A stretch of DNA of 64,000 nt. Source: Staphylococcus sp. Its GTDB lineage: Bacteria > Bacteroidota > Bacteroidia > Bacteroidales > Muribaculaceae. Made by a program: the position numbers and the translations under genes. Below, piece by piece: positions 1-8,572 of this stretch. The stretch's first letter is position 1. Each line of letters begins with the position of its first letter. Below the pieces are notes generated by a model. The model made no database searches, was not told where the DNA came from, and saw only the letters and a list, made by a program, of their open reading frames with translations. The stretch is taken from contig JAMPDC010000001.1 of assembly GCA_023665865.1 (NCBI GenBank), positions 753,981 to 817,980 on the forward strand. Reading direction: 5' to 3'.

Positions 1-385
1 GGTTGATACGATAGACAAAGGTGCGTCCCCCCTCTCCGGCAAAGCTCAGGTCGGTCACGGACGTACCGGTGATCGACGGCGATTCCTTCGCACCGGTAAA
101 AATCAGCGTGGAGCCACCGAGCGAATCAAAAGGCGAAGCTGTCGCACCGAATATGAGGCGGATCTTGTCGTCGGTAACACGAAACCTCTTCCCCGGCCTC
201 CACTCCGCGAGGCTTTCGTTGGTGACATTTGCCAGAAACGTATCCTCGGGAGTGGTTGTGATGTTTTCCTTGCGCACGTCGCGGACGCTGACAGTGGGAG
301 TGTACTCCACGCCTGTGAAACAACCGCTCAGAAGCGCCATCAATGATAATATCGGAAGAAGGTTAAGCCGGGTCAGGGATTTCAT
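1..385 (-). CDS. Secreted lipoprotein of unknown function (3' end outside window)
   Basis: The reading frame starts at an ATG at 385 and runs off the left edge, so only about 128 N-terminal residues are visible. The N-terminus has a basic start, a hydrophobic stretch and a lipobox ending LLSGC with the acceptor cysteine at residue 22, so it should be a lipid-anchored envelope protein. After the anchor the sequence is polar and rich in Thr/Ser without a domain I recognise. It lies about 38 bases downstream of the prolyl oligopeptidase gene on the same strand and may be cotranscribed with it. Function unknown. Confidence 0.75.
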   Translation of the reverse strand, partial: MKSLTRLNLLPILSLMALLSGCFTGVEYTPTVSVRDVRKENITTTPEDTFLANVTNESLAEWRPGKRFRVTDDKIRLIFGATASPFDSLGGSTLIFTGAKESPSITGTSVTDLSFAGEGGRTFVYRIN

Positions 386-423
386 TTCAGATTTCGATCT
401 GTATATGGGGATATATAGATGAG

Positions 424-2553
424 TTATTTCGGTTCGATGCCGAGGTTTTCAAACATGAACGAATACATGTCGGTATATTCCTCAAGCTGCTTGGCAATGG
501 GCTTGCCGGCGCCGTGTCCGGCCTTTGAGTCGATACGGATGAGCTTGGGAGCATCGCCGGTATCTGAAGCCTGGAGAGTTGCTGCATACTTGAATGAGTG
601 TGCGGGGACTACGCGGTCATCATGATCGGCAGTGGTCACGAGGATCGCCGGATAGGGAGTGCCATCGTTCTTGATATTGTGGATGGGAGAGTAGTCGAGA
701 AGATACTTGGCCATCTCAGGCGAATCGGCGCTTGTGCCGTAGTCCGAAGCCCAGTTCCAACCGATGGTGAAAAGATGATAGCGCATCATGTCCATCACAC
801 CTACGCGGGGGATAGCCACCTTGAAGAGGTCGGGACGCAGGTTGACCGTAGCACCGACGAGGAGACCGCCGTTGCTGCCACCCTCGATAGTGAGGTAGTC
901 AGGTGAGGTCCATCCCTCTTTGATGAGATATTCGGCCGCACCGATGAAGTCGTTGAATACGTTGAGCTTATTCATCTTAGTGCCGCCCTGGTGCCACTCC
1001 TCGCCATATTCGGAACCGCCGCGGAGATTTGCCTGGGCATAGATCACACCGTTCTCAAGAAGGAACATGCGGTTGGCTGAGAAGCCGGGAGTGAGCGACA
1101 CGTTAAAACCGCCGTAGCCATAAAGATAGACGGGATTCTTTCCGTTGCGCTCAAGCCCTTTCTTGTAGGTGAGGAACATGGGGACTTTTGTACCGTCGGC
1201 CGAGGGATAGAACACCTGCTCGGTGACATATTCATCGAGGTTCACACCCTTGATCTCGGGCTGGAAGAGGCGCTTGCTCTCACCGGTCTTCACATCATAG
1301 GCATACTGGGTAGAGGGAGATGTGAATGAAGAGAAGGTATAGTAAACATCCTCGGGATATTTGCGCTCGGTGTAGAGACCGACCGAACCGAAACCGGGGA
1401 GCTTGACATCGCTCTCTTTCTTGCCGTCCATATTATAAACGGCAATCTGGTCAGCGGCATCTTTCTCATAGGTCAGGAAGAGTTTGTCGCCGGCAAACTG
1501 AGCGTTTGTAAGCACGCCGTCGGCTTCAGGCACGAGCTCTTTCCAGTTTTCAATCTGCGGATTGGCGAGATCGGCCACCATCAGGCGATTTTTAGATGCT
1601 CCGTAGGATGTGAGCAGATAGATCTTTCCGTCGATGACATCAATGACACCGACATTGTAGTCCTGGGTCGGAGCCATGGTCACCCATGCGCCGTTCTTGC
1701 GCACTTTAAGCTCGTTGCCGACACCTGCACCACCGACCGAGACAAACACTACCGGCTCAGACTCGGCTACAAAGGCAGAGTGGAAATGGAATGGATGGGC
1801 CGGGTCGCTGAACACGACAGTGTCCTCGCTCTGGGGTGTACCGATCTTATGATAGTAGACGAGGTGGTTCTGGTTTGCGTTGGAATACTCCTTGCCCTGC
1901 TCGGGTGCGGGATAAGCGCTGTAGTAGAAACCGTCGCCATCCCAGGCTGCACCGGTAAACTTGGCCCACTCGATGTGGTCGGGGAGCAGCTCTTTGGTCT
2001 TGGTATCCATCACATAGATTTCAGTCCAGTCCGAACCGCTGCGGCTGATGGTATAGGCTGTATATTTTCCATCCTTCGACTGGCTGACTCCTGTGAGAGC
2101 CACAGTGCCGTCGTCGCTGAGGGTATTGGGATCGAGGAAGACTTCGCGCTCGGTGGAGTCGAGAGTCGGCTTGCGATAGAGCACCGACTGGTTGCGGAGT
2201 CCGTCGTTCTCATAGAAATAGAACATTCCGTCGTTCTCACGATAGGTGAGACCGCGCTTCACAAAATCGTTGAGCTCGTTGAGTCGCTTATTGATCTTCG
2301 AGCGGAAAGGTATCTTCGAGAGATAGGCATCGGTAACTGCATTTTCGGCCTCTACCCATTTGAGGGTTTCAGCGGCAGTGTCGTTTTCGAGAGGACGATA
2401 GTTGTCATTGACAGCCATGCCGAAGATAGTGTCGACGGTGCCGTCAGACGGAGCTGTCGGATAGCTGAGCTGCTTCTGCTGCGAGCATCCGACCATAGAG
2501 CCAAGGACTGTAGCAGCCATAAGCGCAGAGGTTAGATTTCGTGATAATGACAT
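424..2553 (-). CDS. Prolyl oligopeptidase family serine peptidase (S9A), lipoprotein
   Basis: Predicted periplasmic or surface-exposed peptidase that cleaves short peptides after proline. From the ATG at 2553 the protein has 709 residues, the usual length for S9A. The N-terminus is a lipoprotein signal ending GSMVGC. The central part is the beta-propeller region and the C-terminal third is the alpha/beta-hydrolase domain: nucleophile motif GGSNGG, Asp in the segment TTADHDDRV and His in KAGHGAG close to the C-terminus, so the triad looks intact. An in-frame upstream start at 2607 would add 18 residues before the lipoprotein signal and is less likely. A TACTTTTG promoter box lies about 40 bases upstream of the chosen start. 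Confidence 0.93.
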   Translation of the reverse strand: MSLSRNLTSALMAATVLGSMVGCSQQKQLSYPTAPSDGTVDTIFGMAVNDNYRPLENDTAAETLKWVEAENAVTDAYLSKIPFRSKINKRLNELNDFVKRGLTYRENDGMFYFYENDGLRNQSVLYRKPTLDSTEREVFLDPNTLSDDGTVALTGVSQSKDGKYTAYTISRSGSDWTEIYVMDTKTKELLPDHIEWAKFTGAAWDGDGFYYSAYPAPEQGKEYSNANQNHLVYYHKIGTPQSEDTVVFSDPAHPFHFHSAFVAESEPVVFVSVGGAGVGNELKVRKNGAWVTMAPTQDYNVGVIDVIDGKIYLLTSYGASKNRLMVADLANPQIENWKELVPEADGVLTNAQFAGDKLFLTYEKDAADQIAVYNMDGKKESDVKLPGFGSVGLYTERKYPEDVYYTFSSFTSPSTQYAYDVKTGESKRLFQPEIKGVNLDEYVTEQVFYPSADGTKVPMFLTYKKGLERNGKNPVYLYGYGGFNVSLTPGFSANRMFLLENGVIYAQANLRGGSEYGEEWHQGGTKMNKLNVFNDFIGAAEYLIKEGWTSPDYLTIEGGSNGGLLVGATVNLRPDLFKVAIPRVGVMDMMRYHLFTIGWNWASDYGTSADSPEMAKYLLDYSPIHNIKNDGTPYPAILVTTADHDDRVVPAHSFKYAATLQASDTGDAPKLIRIDSKAGHGAGKPIAKQLEEYTDMYSFMFENLGIEPK

Positions 2554-2594
2554 AAGTGATGGTTTAACTCTAAAAAAATTGAGACATATTACCA

Positions 2595-2602
2595 CAAAAG
2601 TA
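2595..2602 (-). promoter_or_regulatory. Bacteroidota -7 box (TACTTTTG) for the prolyl oligopeptidase gene
   Basis: Read on the minus strand this is TACTTTTG, matching TAnnTTTG. It lies 41 bases upstream of the ATG at 2553, a suitable distance for a short untranslated leader. Confidence 0.55.
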
Positions 2603-2660
2603 GGCATTTATTTCCAATCACCGTCAATAGTATGTGTTTAAAATCTATAATGGGACGGGA

Positions 2661-2860
2661 GAGTCGAGAATCGAGAGTCGAGAGTTGAGAATTGAGAATT
2701 GAGAATGGAGAATGGAGAATTGTGAATTGTGAGTCGAGAATGGAGCGCGTAGCTATCTTTCGACTCTCGACTGACGACTGACTCTCGATTCCCAACTCTC
2801 GATTCCCAACTCTCGACTCCCGACTCTCGACTCCCGACTCCCGACTCCCGACTCCCGACT
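2661..2860. repeat. Heptad repeat array in two inverted halves
   Basis: From 2661 to 2744 there are 12 consecutive 7-base units of the form GARTNGA (for example GAGTCGA, GAATTGA, GAATGGA). After a spacer of about 15 bases, 2760-2860 holds about 14 further 7-base units of the complementary type (ACTCTCG, ACTCCCG, ATTCCCA). The right half is largely the reverse complement of the left, so the array could fold back into a long imperfect hairpin. It is non-coding and directly abuts the T-run of the terminator at 2861-2898. Confidence 0.85.
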
Positions 2861-2898
2861 AAAAAAAGCTACAGCTCTCACAACGGAGACCTGTAGCT
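2861..2898 (-). terminator. Rho-independent terminator of the small-ORF transcript
   Basis: On the minus strand the stem AGCTACAG/CTGTAGCT (8 bp, 16-base loop) is followed by seven T residues. It would end a transcript arriving from the small ORFs at 3078-3400. Confidence 0.8.
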
Positions 2899-3077
2899 TG
2901 TTGATTTCATTATATCAATGCTATTGAATGATCTAAAAAGAGGGACGGGTCTGAACGCCGCGGACTTTTGACGGCACGATTGCCGCTTTTCAATCCTGAT
3001 AGTTTTGTCTGTTTCAGACGTTCCTTGTCCCCTGAGGGAGAATTCGGGCGTACCGTTGTGGCGCGCTCCGTCGATTA

Positions 3078-3179
3078 TCAGAGTTCGTGATAATGTTCGG
3101 AGTCATTCACACGATACATGAGGGCTGCTGATTCGCAATACCACTCGATGGCTTTTTTTACCATTTTTGTTACTTTCAT
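3078..3179 (-). CDS. Putative small protein, 33 residues (second of a pair)
   Basis: An ATG at 3179 opens a 33-codon frame ending in TGA at 3078-3080. The peptide begins MKVTKMVKKAIEWYCESAAL and ends with an acidic/His-rich tail. The first half would form a basic amphipathic helix carrying one cysteine; there is no signal peptide. It follows the 40-codon frame at 3278-3400 by about 100 bases and precedes a clear terminator, which supports a transcribed unit. I do not recognise the family. That it is translated is inference from position, an ordinary start context and composition. Confidence 0.5.
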   Translation of the reverse strand: MKVTKMVKKAIEWYCESAALMYRVNDSEHYHEL

Positions 3180-3277
3180 AATGCGTTCATTTTAAAAGTT
3201 AAACATACATGGGAGAATTAATTGATTTTGCTTTCCGGCGACGTGAGGAGACGCTACGGCAGCTTTGGATGTCGGCC

Positions 3278-3400
3278 TCATTCCATCTCTTCATGCGAGC
3301 GGTAGACGCAGTCTCCGGTCGTACGGAAACAGTCTCGCTCGCCGAGAGTGCGGAAGAATGAGTGAACGTCTGCTTTGAGAACCTTAAACATGTTGGTCAT
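3278..3400 (-). CDS. Putative small protein, 40 residues (first of a pair)
   Basis: An ATG at 3400 opens a 40-codon frame ending in TGA at 3278-3280. The peptide begins MTNMFKVLKADVHSFFRTLG, continues with a Cys/Arg-rich middle and ends HEEME. It has no signal peptide or membrane segment. It is preceded by an A/T-rich stretch typical of Bacteroidales starts, a strongly structured leader (3462-3519) and a TAACTTTG promoter box (3554-3561). No known family recognised; it may be a cytosolic regulatory peptide or the translated part of a dual-function RNA. Confidence 0.5.
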   Translation of the reverse strand: MTNMFKVLKADVHSFFRTLGERDCFRTTGDCVYRSHEEME

Positions 3401-3461
3401 AGTTGCAGAATTTTTAATTAAACCTTAAATAAAACAATCTTTTTTTTCTCTCTTATGAAAT

Positions 3462-3519
3462 CCGATAGCGCTCTGCTGACGTTATTAGGACGAACCCTAT
3501 TCATCAGCATCGCTATCGG
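3462..3519 (-). promoter_or_regulatory. Structured 5' leader hairpin upstream of the small ORFs
   Basis: The arms CCGATAGCG and CGCTATCGG pair perfectly over 9 bp. Inside them TGCTGA pairs with TCAGCA and TAGG with CCTA around a 6-base loop, giving a three-segment stem. There is no T-run next to it on either strand, so it is not a simple terminator. It lies between the promoter box and the first small start codon. Confidence 0.6.
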
Positions 3520-3553
3520 CTTCGTTCACTAATACTAACATTCAAATACGCTG

Positions 3554-3561
3554 CAAAGTTA
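3554..3561 (-). promoter_or_regulatory. Bacteroidota -7 box (TAACTTTG) for the small-ORF locus
   Basis: The minus strand reads TAACTTTG, a full match to TAnnTTTG. Transcription from here would start near 3548 and give a leader of about 150 bases before the ATG at 3400. A TTTG at 3577-3574 lies closer than the usual -33 spacing. Confidence 0.55.
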
Positions 3562-3722
3562 GATGTATTTTCTCAAATTATGCTATAAAAATATGTTCTT
3601 TAACATAAATCCCACCCGAAACCCCTCTGTATCCACGCATTTAACATTGTTAATTTCAAATGTTAAAATCGCAAATTATTGAGAAGATAAAACTATTGTG
3701 AAGATAATATATTACTTTAGAC

Positions 3723-3765
3723 ATAATAGGACATCGTAGTTTTTAATGCTACCATGCCCTATTAT
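3723..3765 (-). terminator. Imperfect 17-bp hairpin downstream of the 972-residue gene
   Basis: ATAATAGG...GTAG at 3723-3739 pairs with CTAC...CCTATTAT at 3749-3765 with two mismatches and a 9-base loop. It follows the stop of the minus-strand gene by about 50 bases, but no T-run follows, so a terminator role is uncertain. The remaining bases from 3566 to 3815 show nothing else that I can support. Confidence 0.35.
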
Positions 3766-3815
3766 ATTCAAATATTATGATTTCAGTTTAAATATTCGAC
3801 CTATTAGTCAATACT

Positions 3816-6734
3816 TCAACGAATAAACTTAAGAGAGCGATCTTTGATTCGCATTATATATATGCCATGCGGTAACTGTGGGCAATTTCCTAATTTCCCA
3901 TTAAAAACCATATTCCCATTTAAGTCAATTATAATACATGTATCGTCAAATTGAAAATCAATATTATCTACTTTACTGCTACCTTTACCCACAACTTTAA
4001 TCCTTATCTTTTTATCAATAATATAATTTGACATTCGAATTGTAATATTTATATCACATTCTCCAATGCTCTTAGCATGAAGAATTCCATCATTTATTAT
4101 ATCAGCAATTTCATCGTTAGACGATTCCCATTCGATATTATCAAATGTTCCATCTAATGGTTCTGTCTGTATCGGAATAATGAACTTACTATCTTCACAA
4201 ACTTCTAGTTCCTCAGGCACTATTAGATCCTTGAGATCCGGATTTCTCTTGGATTTTAAAAACATATTCGGATATATAAATAGGACACTGGATCCCACTG
4301 GATTAGTCGAATAATCTATAATTTCGCTATGGCAAAATTCTTTATCTACAGATTGATTTCCCCATCCATATATATCACCATCTGTTGACAATGCAATAGC
4401 ATAATCTTCAGAAACCGATATTGTTTCATATCTTACATTTCCTGAAGGACTTTCTTTAATTCTGACTGCTCCTTCAGAATTTATAAATCTATTATTACTC
4501 TTAAAATAATCATCTCCTTCATAAGAAAAGTAATCACCGAGTCTAAAATTTGAGTTTGTACCCCAGCCAAATAGTTCTCCGTTGTTTGTTATATAGTATC
4601 CTCTATTAGAATTGCCTTCTAACATTTTTACATTTTCTGCGAACTTTCTCACTTTCATCAAATTAGTTGTTTCTGTCACTTGCCACGCTGTACCATCTTC
4701 TTTTAAATATATTGGGAGAGAGCGCGCGATACCCCCTAAAATAGAAGCGGATTTAACACCATAATCGATCGGTTTAGGAGTTTTATACTGTTCATTGGAA
4801 TTTCCACTAAATGTTCCCCAACCGCCTAATTGACCTGTATTCATTAGCGCTAGAACAAAATTATCCCCAGCAAACACAGACTTAACATTATATGCAAGTA
4901 ATATTGGAGTGTCTGAATATTTTTCGCCATATCTATTTGATTTAGTGCCCTTACCCATTAGCTCATAACTCGTATCTCTTCCTACTCCATACAGACATTC
5001 ATCATCTGTAACATAAAACAATGCTCCATTAAGCGCTATATCTGAAACATTTTTTGCATACAATCTTGGAATAGAGCCAAAATTATCTAGGAGATATTGT
5101 GTGCCAGCCACCCATAAATTGTGATCAGTATCTATATACGCAATCAAAGAACCAGTACAGACCCCCTTGATTGCATTAGGATACTCATGCATACTATTAA
5201 CCCCAGATGACGATAATGCACCCCAATAATGCAATACTTTATCCGATGTTATATAAAGAGAGCCTTTTTCCCCTGCATGTATTGAAATAGGATGACAAAT
5301 ATCCACTTCGTCATGAGGAACAGTCTCCCATGCATATTCTAATGCTATATTAGTATCACCCGAACTTGATAATAAACTATATTCCGGTATTAATATTTTA
5401 CATACATGTTTTCCTTTGGAATCCAAGCCTTCCGGAAACAGATATAGTTTTTTATCATAAATCGTACACTCTATGTTTGCTTGCTTCCCATCTACAGTAA
5501 ACTTTAAATTAGATTTATTTACATCCTTTAGTATTGAATTAAATTCGATAAATGGACGATTGAAATCACTCACATTTTTATCACTATTATCCGGAAACTT
5601 CTTTATAACTTTTAAAGATGTTATTTCTATATCAAGATTTATGATTTCACTTGATATGTAATCATTATGAATTGCAACAGCACGTAATTGTGTAGAATTT
5701 TGCAATTTGATAGGTTCTACATACTTATTACTCCTTTCGGTTGGATTTGATCCATCTGTCGTATAATATATAGTTGCATTAGAATTATCACTTCTAAGCT
5801 CAACTACCGTCCCTTTCTCGTAAAGACCAGACTGCAATGAGGAAAATATTTTTAGTTTCGATTTATTTACAGTAACTTGACAAGAAGAGGATAGACCATT
5901 AGAAGTCCTCACAGTAACAATAGAATTACCATAACGTAGTGCCTTTATTGTTCCTGAAGCAACCGTAATAACTGACGGATTTGATGTTGACCATGTATAT
6001 GATGTTTGCGCATTTGAAGGGCTCAACGTTGGCGTAATTGATCTTGACTCACCTGAAGTCATTGTAATAGCTGATGGGATGTACACAGATATAGGATCTA
6101 TTTTTTCTATGATGATCTTTACAGATGCAACATTTCCTCCTAAATTTGATGATGCAGTAATTGTTGCTTCACCTGCCCGCAAAGCTGTTACCATACCAAA
6201 TTGATCTACTATAGCAGTACTTGACCCGCAATTCCATTTTATATTGGGGGTTACATTATATGAGGAACTAGCGAATCTATAATTTAGTTGCATCGTTTCT
6301 CCGACAGCCATTTTAGGTCGTGGCGCAGATATTATAATATCATTACCCTCACACCTAAGCGTATGGTATTCTCTTGAAGTTCCAGCATGCATATTGCCGT
6401 TACTATATACAATAGTATAACTTAAAAAACATTCAATCGTAACAGAACCTTCAAAATAAGATGTTATCGTAACTTCTCCTAAACCATCTGTATTTTTAAT
6501 ATTAACTTTTGAACTTGAGCACGAATATGACCATGAATTTAAGTAACTATTTTTTACTGGAGCCTGCGGAATAGGCAAAATAAACACCTCGCCTACTTTC
6601 TTAGTATAAGATTCAGCATTTACTGAAACGGGAGTAATACAGCATAACAAAATAGTCATTACTAATACTTGTAACCAATTAAACTGATTTTTTTGCTTCT
6701 TATCGAACATAACAATATCTGAATTATAGTACAC
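3816..6734 (-). CDS. Large secreted protein with BIG2, chitobiase-like and RCC1-like regions and a sorting tail
   Basis: The protein has 972 residues from the first ATG; an ATG at 6710 (MFDKKQKN) is equally possible and gives a more compact signal peptide ending near SVNAES. In order it shows: bacterial Ig-like BIG2 units (about 130-290, with phrases such as ALRAGEATITASS); a chitobiase C-terminal-like Ig unit (about 300-370, with TIYYTTDGSNPTE); an Ig-like linker; a region of RCC1-like repeats (about 480-800) with recurring GWG and LYGVG; a further BIG2-like stretch; and a tail IYIMRIKDRSLKFIR resembling type IX sorting domains. It should be exported and probably adhesive or surface-bound. 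The gene is much more AT-rich than its neighbours, which suggests acquisition. It starts 35 bases after apbE. Function unknown. Confidence 0.85.
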   Translation of the reverse strand: MYYNSDIVMFDKKQKNQFNWLQVLVMTILLCCITPVSVNAESYTKKVGEVFILPIPQAPVKNSYLNSWSYSCSSSKVNIKNTDGLGEVTITSYFEGSVTIECFLSYTIVYSNGNMHAGTSREYHTLRCEGNDIIISAPRPKMAVGETMQLNYRFASSSYNVTPNIKWNCGSSTAIVDQFGMVTALRAGEATITASSNLGGNVASVKIIIEKIDPISVYIPSAITMTSGESRSITPTLSPSNAQTSYTWSTSNPSVITVASGTIKALRYGNSIVTVRTSNGLSSSCQVTVNKSKLKIFSSLQSGLYEKGTVVELRSDNSNATIYYTTDGSNPTERSNKYVEPIKLQNSTQLRAVAIHNDYISSEIINLDIEITSLKVIKKFPDNSDKNVSDFNRPFIEFNSILKDVNKSNLKFTVDGKQANIECTIYDKKLYLFPEGLDSKGKHVCKILIPEYSLLSSSGDTNIALEYAWETVPHDEVDICHPISIHAGEKGSLYITSDKVLHYWGALSSSGVNSMHEYPNAIKGVCTGSLIAYIDTDHNLWVAGTQYLLDNFGSIPRLYAKNVSDIALNGALFYVTDDECLYGVGRDTSYELMGKGTKSNRYGEKYSDTPILLAYNVKSVFAGDNFVLALMNTGQLGGWGTFSGNSNEQYKTPKPIDYGVKSASILGGIARSLPIYLKEDGTAWQVTETTNLMKVRKFAENVKMLEGNSNRGYYITNNGELFGWGTNSNFRLGDYFSYEGDDYFKSNNRFINSEGAVRIKESPSGNVRYETISVSEDYAIALSTDGDIYGWGNQSVDKEFCHSEIIDYSTNPVGSSVLFIYPNMFLKSKRNPDLKDLIVPEELEVCEDSKFIIPIQTEPLDGTFDNIEWESSNDEIADIINDGILHAKSIGECDINITIRMSNYIIDKKIRIKVVGKGSSKVDNIDFQFDDTCIIIDLNGNMVFNGKLGNCPQLPHGIYIMRIKDRSLKFIR

Positions 6735-6769
6735 TCTTATATAAAATTTTAATCTAATGAACTCCTTAT

Positions 6770-7786
6770 TTATTTCAAAATCTCCGGGAAAGTAGCGGTA
6801 GTGATGATTGAATAGGTTGAGTCGGAGGGATTGAGGGTGACAAAGAGGGCGTCGACACCATCTACATCATCGAGCATCACACGGGCGCTGTCGGCGCTCA
6901 TGGCCATGCAGGCTGTAGCGTAGGCATCGGCAAGCATAGCCGACGGAGCCACGACGGTGGCCGAGAGCAGATCGGTGTGGGCCGGCCGTCCGTCACGGGT
7001 GCTTATGGTGTGCCAGATGCGTCCGGATGCTGTCTGCTTATAGTTCCGGTAGTTGCCGGAGGTAGCAATTCCTCCCGACGAGCGGGTGATCACACCCATG
7101 CGCTCATGGACGATGGACGTATCATTGTCGACGGGTGCATCAACCATGATATGCCACTCATCGCCACGCTGATTATGGCCACTGAGAGCGATTTCACCTC
7201 CGATCTCCACCATATAGTTATCGCAACCGTTGCGGCGGAGCATCTCCCCGACAAGATCGCAGCCATAGCCCTTGGTAATGGCTGAGAAATTAAATTCGGT
7301 CTCTGGCGAGAGCCTGACGATATGGCCGGCACTGTCGATGGAGCAGTTGAGGATGCCGACGGTAGGCATGACGCTGTCGATCATCTCTTGCGTCGGCTCT
7401 ACTCCGGAATTGCGGTAACCGAATCCCCAGAGATTGACAAGCGGGGCGACCGTCGGGTCGAAAGCCCCCCCGCTGCGGCGGCACACATCCTGCGAGGCAG
7501 CGAAGATGCGGCGCAGCAAGGTATCGGCCACCGGATCGTCACCCCGGTTGATGCGCGAGATGAGCGAACTGTCGTTGAACGGCGACAGCGACATCTCCAC
7601 CTGCTTCATCACCGCGAGCACTGAGTCGCTAAGATCGACGGCTGACTCATAGCGTATATTATAGGTGGTGTTCCACACCCCACCCTGCATGACATAGTAT
7701 TGCTTCCGTGGGCCACATGATCCCGCCAAAACGAGGAGGGTCACAAGCACGAAGATGGCCGGAAACAGACGACGGCTTATTTTCAT
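6770..7786 (-). CDS. apbE: FAD:protein FMN transferase (ApbE family), lipoprotein
   Basis: ApbE enzymes attach FMN covalently to Thr/Ser of exported or membrane flavoproteins such as Na+-translocating NADH:quinone reductase and Rnf subunits. The 338-residue protein has a lipoprotein signal ending VLAGSC with Cys24, and the family signatures: MQGGVWNTTYNI near the N-terminus, AITKGYGCDLV, the GGEIALSGHN flavin-binding segment, and DAYATACMAM, which carries metal-binding residues. Length is normal. A TAATTTTG box at 7824-7831 lies 38 bases upstream. No Nqr or Rnf genes are visible here, so its target is encoded elsewhere. Confidence 0.92.
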   Translation of the reverse strand: MKISRRLFPAIFVLVTLLVLAGSCGPRKQYYVMQGGVWNTTYNIRYESAVDLSDSVLAVMKQVEMSLSPFNDSSLISRINRGDDPVADTLLRRIFAASQDVCRRSGGAFDPTVAPLVNLWGFGYRNSGVEPTQEMIDSVMPTVGILNCSIDSAGHIVRLSPETEFNFSAITKGYGCDLVGEMLRRNGCDNYMVEIGGEIALSGHNQRGDEWHIMVDAPVDNDTSIVHERMGVITRSSGGIATSGNYRNYKQTASGRIWHTISTRDGRPAHTDLLSATVVAPSAMLADAYATACMAMSADSARVMLDDVDGVDALFVTLNPSDSTYSIITTATFPEILK

Positions 7787-7823
7787 TATTCGGTCTGAGA
7801 TTGTTTTATACGTGATTTTTCCT

Positions 7824-7831
7824 CAAAATTA
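7824..7831 (-). promoter_or_regulatory. -7 box (TAATTTTG) for apbE
   Basis: Minus-strand TAATTTTG matches TAnnTTTG, 38 bases upstream of the apbE start codon. Confidence 0.55.
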
Positions 7832-7855
7832 CTAAAAGAATCCGAATTAATTCAA

Positions 7856-7863
7856 TAAATTTG
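7856..7863 (+). promoter_or_regulatory. -7 box (TAAATTTG) for the DJ-1 family gene
   Basis: TAAATTTG on the plus strand, 77 bases before the ATG at 7940 and back-to-back with the apbE promoter. Confidence 0.5.
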
Positions 7864-7939
7864 CCATTGACAAGTGTTGATAGTCTGTAAGCCTGACAGC
7901 AATCATCAATTCAAACCCTCAAATACATTTATATCATTT

Positions 7940-8491
7940 ATGGAAAAATCCTATCTCTTTCTTGCCGACGGTTTCGAGGAGACAGAGGCACTCGCCACTG
8001 TAGACCTTCTCCGTCGTGCCGGCATTGACGTAGACACAGTGTCGATCAACGAAACCCTTGCCGTCAAGGGTGCTCACAATATAGAAGTGGCTGCCGACAT
8101 CCTCCTCGCCGACTGCCCCGACAAGGCACATATCTTCATCGCTCCCGGTGGCATGCCCGGTGCCTCAAACCTCGCAGCCAACACAAGAGTGTGTCAACTC
8201 TTCACCGACCAGCATGCAGCCGGAGGCCGCGTGGCCGCCATCTGCGCCGCTCCGGCAGTGTTGCTCGCTCCGCTCGGGATCCTCGACGGTTATGACTCGA
8301 CATGCTATCCCGGCTTTGAAGAGGCTCTGACCGCCGGCGGCTCGCACCACAAGAACCAGCGTGTGGTTGTCGACCGTAATGTCATCACAGCCAACGGCCC
8401 CTCGTCGGCAATTCCTTTCGCGCTCTCGATCATTGAAGCGCTGAAGGGCCAGGACAAGGCCGACGAAGTCGCAGCCGGACTCCTCTGCTGA
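7940..8491 (+). CDS. DJ-1/PfpI family protein (YajL-like)
   Basis: A 183-residue cytosolic protein of the DJ-1 superfamily, members of which are described as chaperones, glyoxalases or deglycases that protect against oxidative or carbonyl stress. The start at 7940 (MEKSYLFLADGFEETEA) gives the canonical N-terminus; an upstream in-frame ATG at 7874 would add 22 residues with no homologous look. The conserved Glu region FEETE and the nucleophile elbow AAICAAP with Cys102 are present. It is a single-gene unit ending in a strong hairpin shared with the convergent lipid kinase gene. The exact substrate cannot be told from sequence. Confidence 0.9.
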   Translation: MEKSYLFLADGFEETEALATVDLLRRAGIDVDTVSINETLAVKGAHNIEVAADILLADCPDKAHIFIAPGGMPGASNLAANTRVCQLFTDQHAAGGRVAAICAAPAVLLAPLGILDGYDSTCYPGFEEALTAGGSHHKNQRVVVDRNVITANGPSSAIPFALSIIEALKGQDKADEVAAGLLC

Positions 8492-8515
8492 TTCTTGCCT
8501 GCATAAAAAAATATT

Positions 8516-8550
8516 CGCGCCGGAAGATGACACAATCATCTTCCGGCGCG
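8516..8550. terminator. Bidirectional terminator
   Basis: A perfect 15-bp stem CGCGCCGGAAGATGA/TCATCTTCCGGCGCG with a 5-base loop lies between convergent genes. The minus strand continues with a T-rich run (8504-8512), and the plus strand with TTGCCTTTAT. Confidence 0.85.
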
Positions 8551-8572
8551 TTGCCTTTATCTATGCCGTCTG

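Noticed and set aside
1780-2535. A 251-codon plus-strand open frame opposite the prolyl oligopeptidase gene
   Set aside because: It is the antisense shadow of a clear family member; composition is typical of a reversed GC-rich gene.
2589-2795. A 68-codon minus-strand frame through the heptad array
   Set aside because: Its sequence is only the repeat translated (Ser/Leu/Thr-rich low complexity), with no start context or conserved look.
3456-3533. A 25-codon plus-strand frame MKSDSALLTLLGRT across the leader hairpin
   Set aside because: It runs through both arms of the hairpin, has no promoter on that strand, and is better explained as structure.
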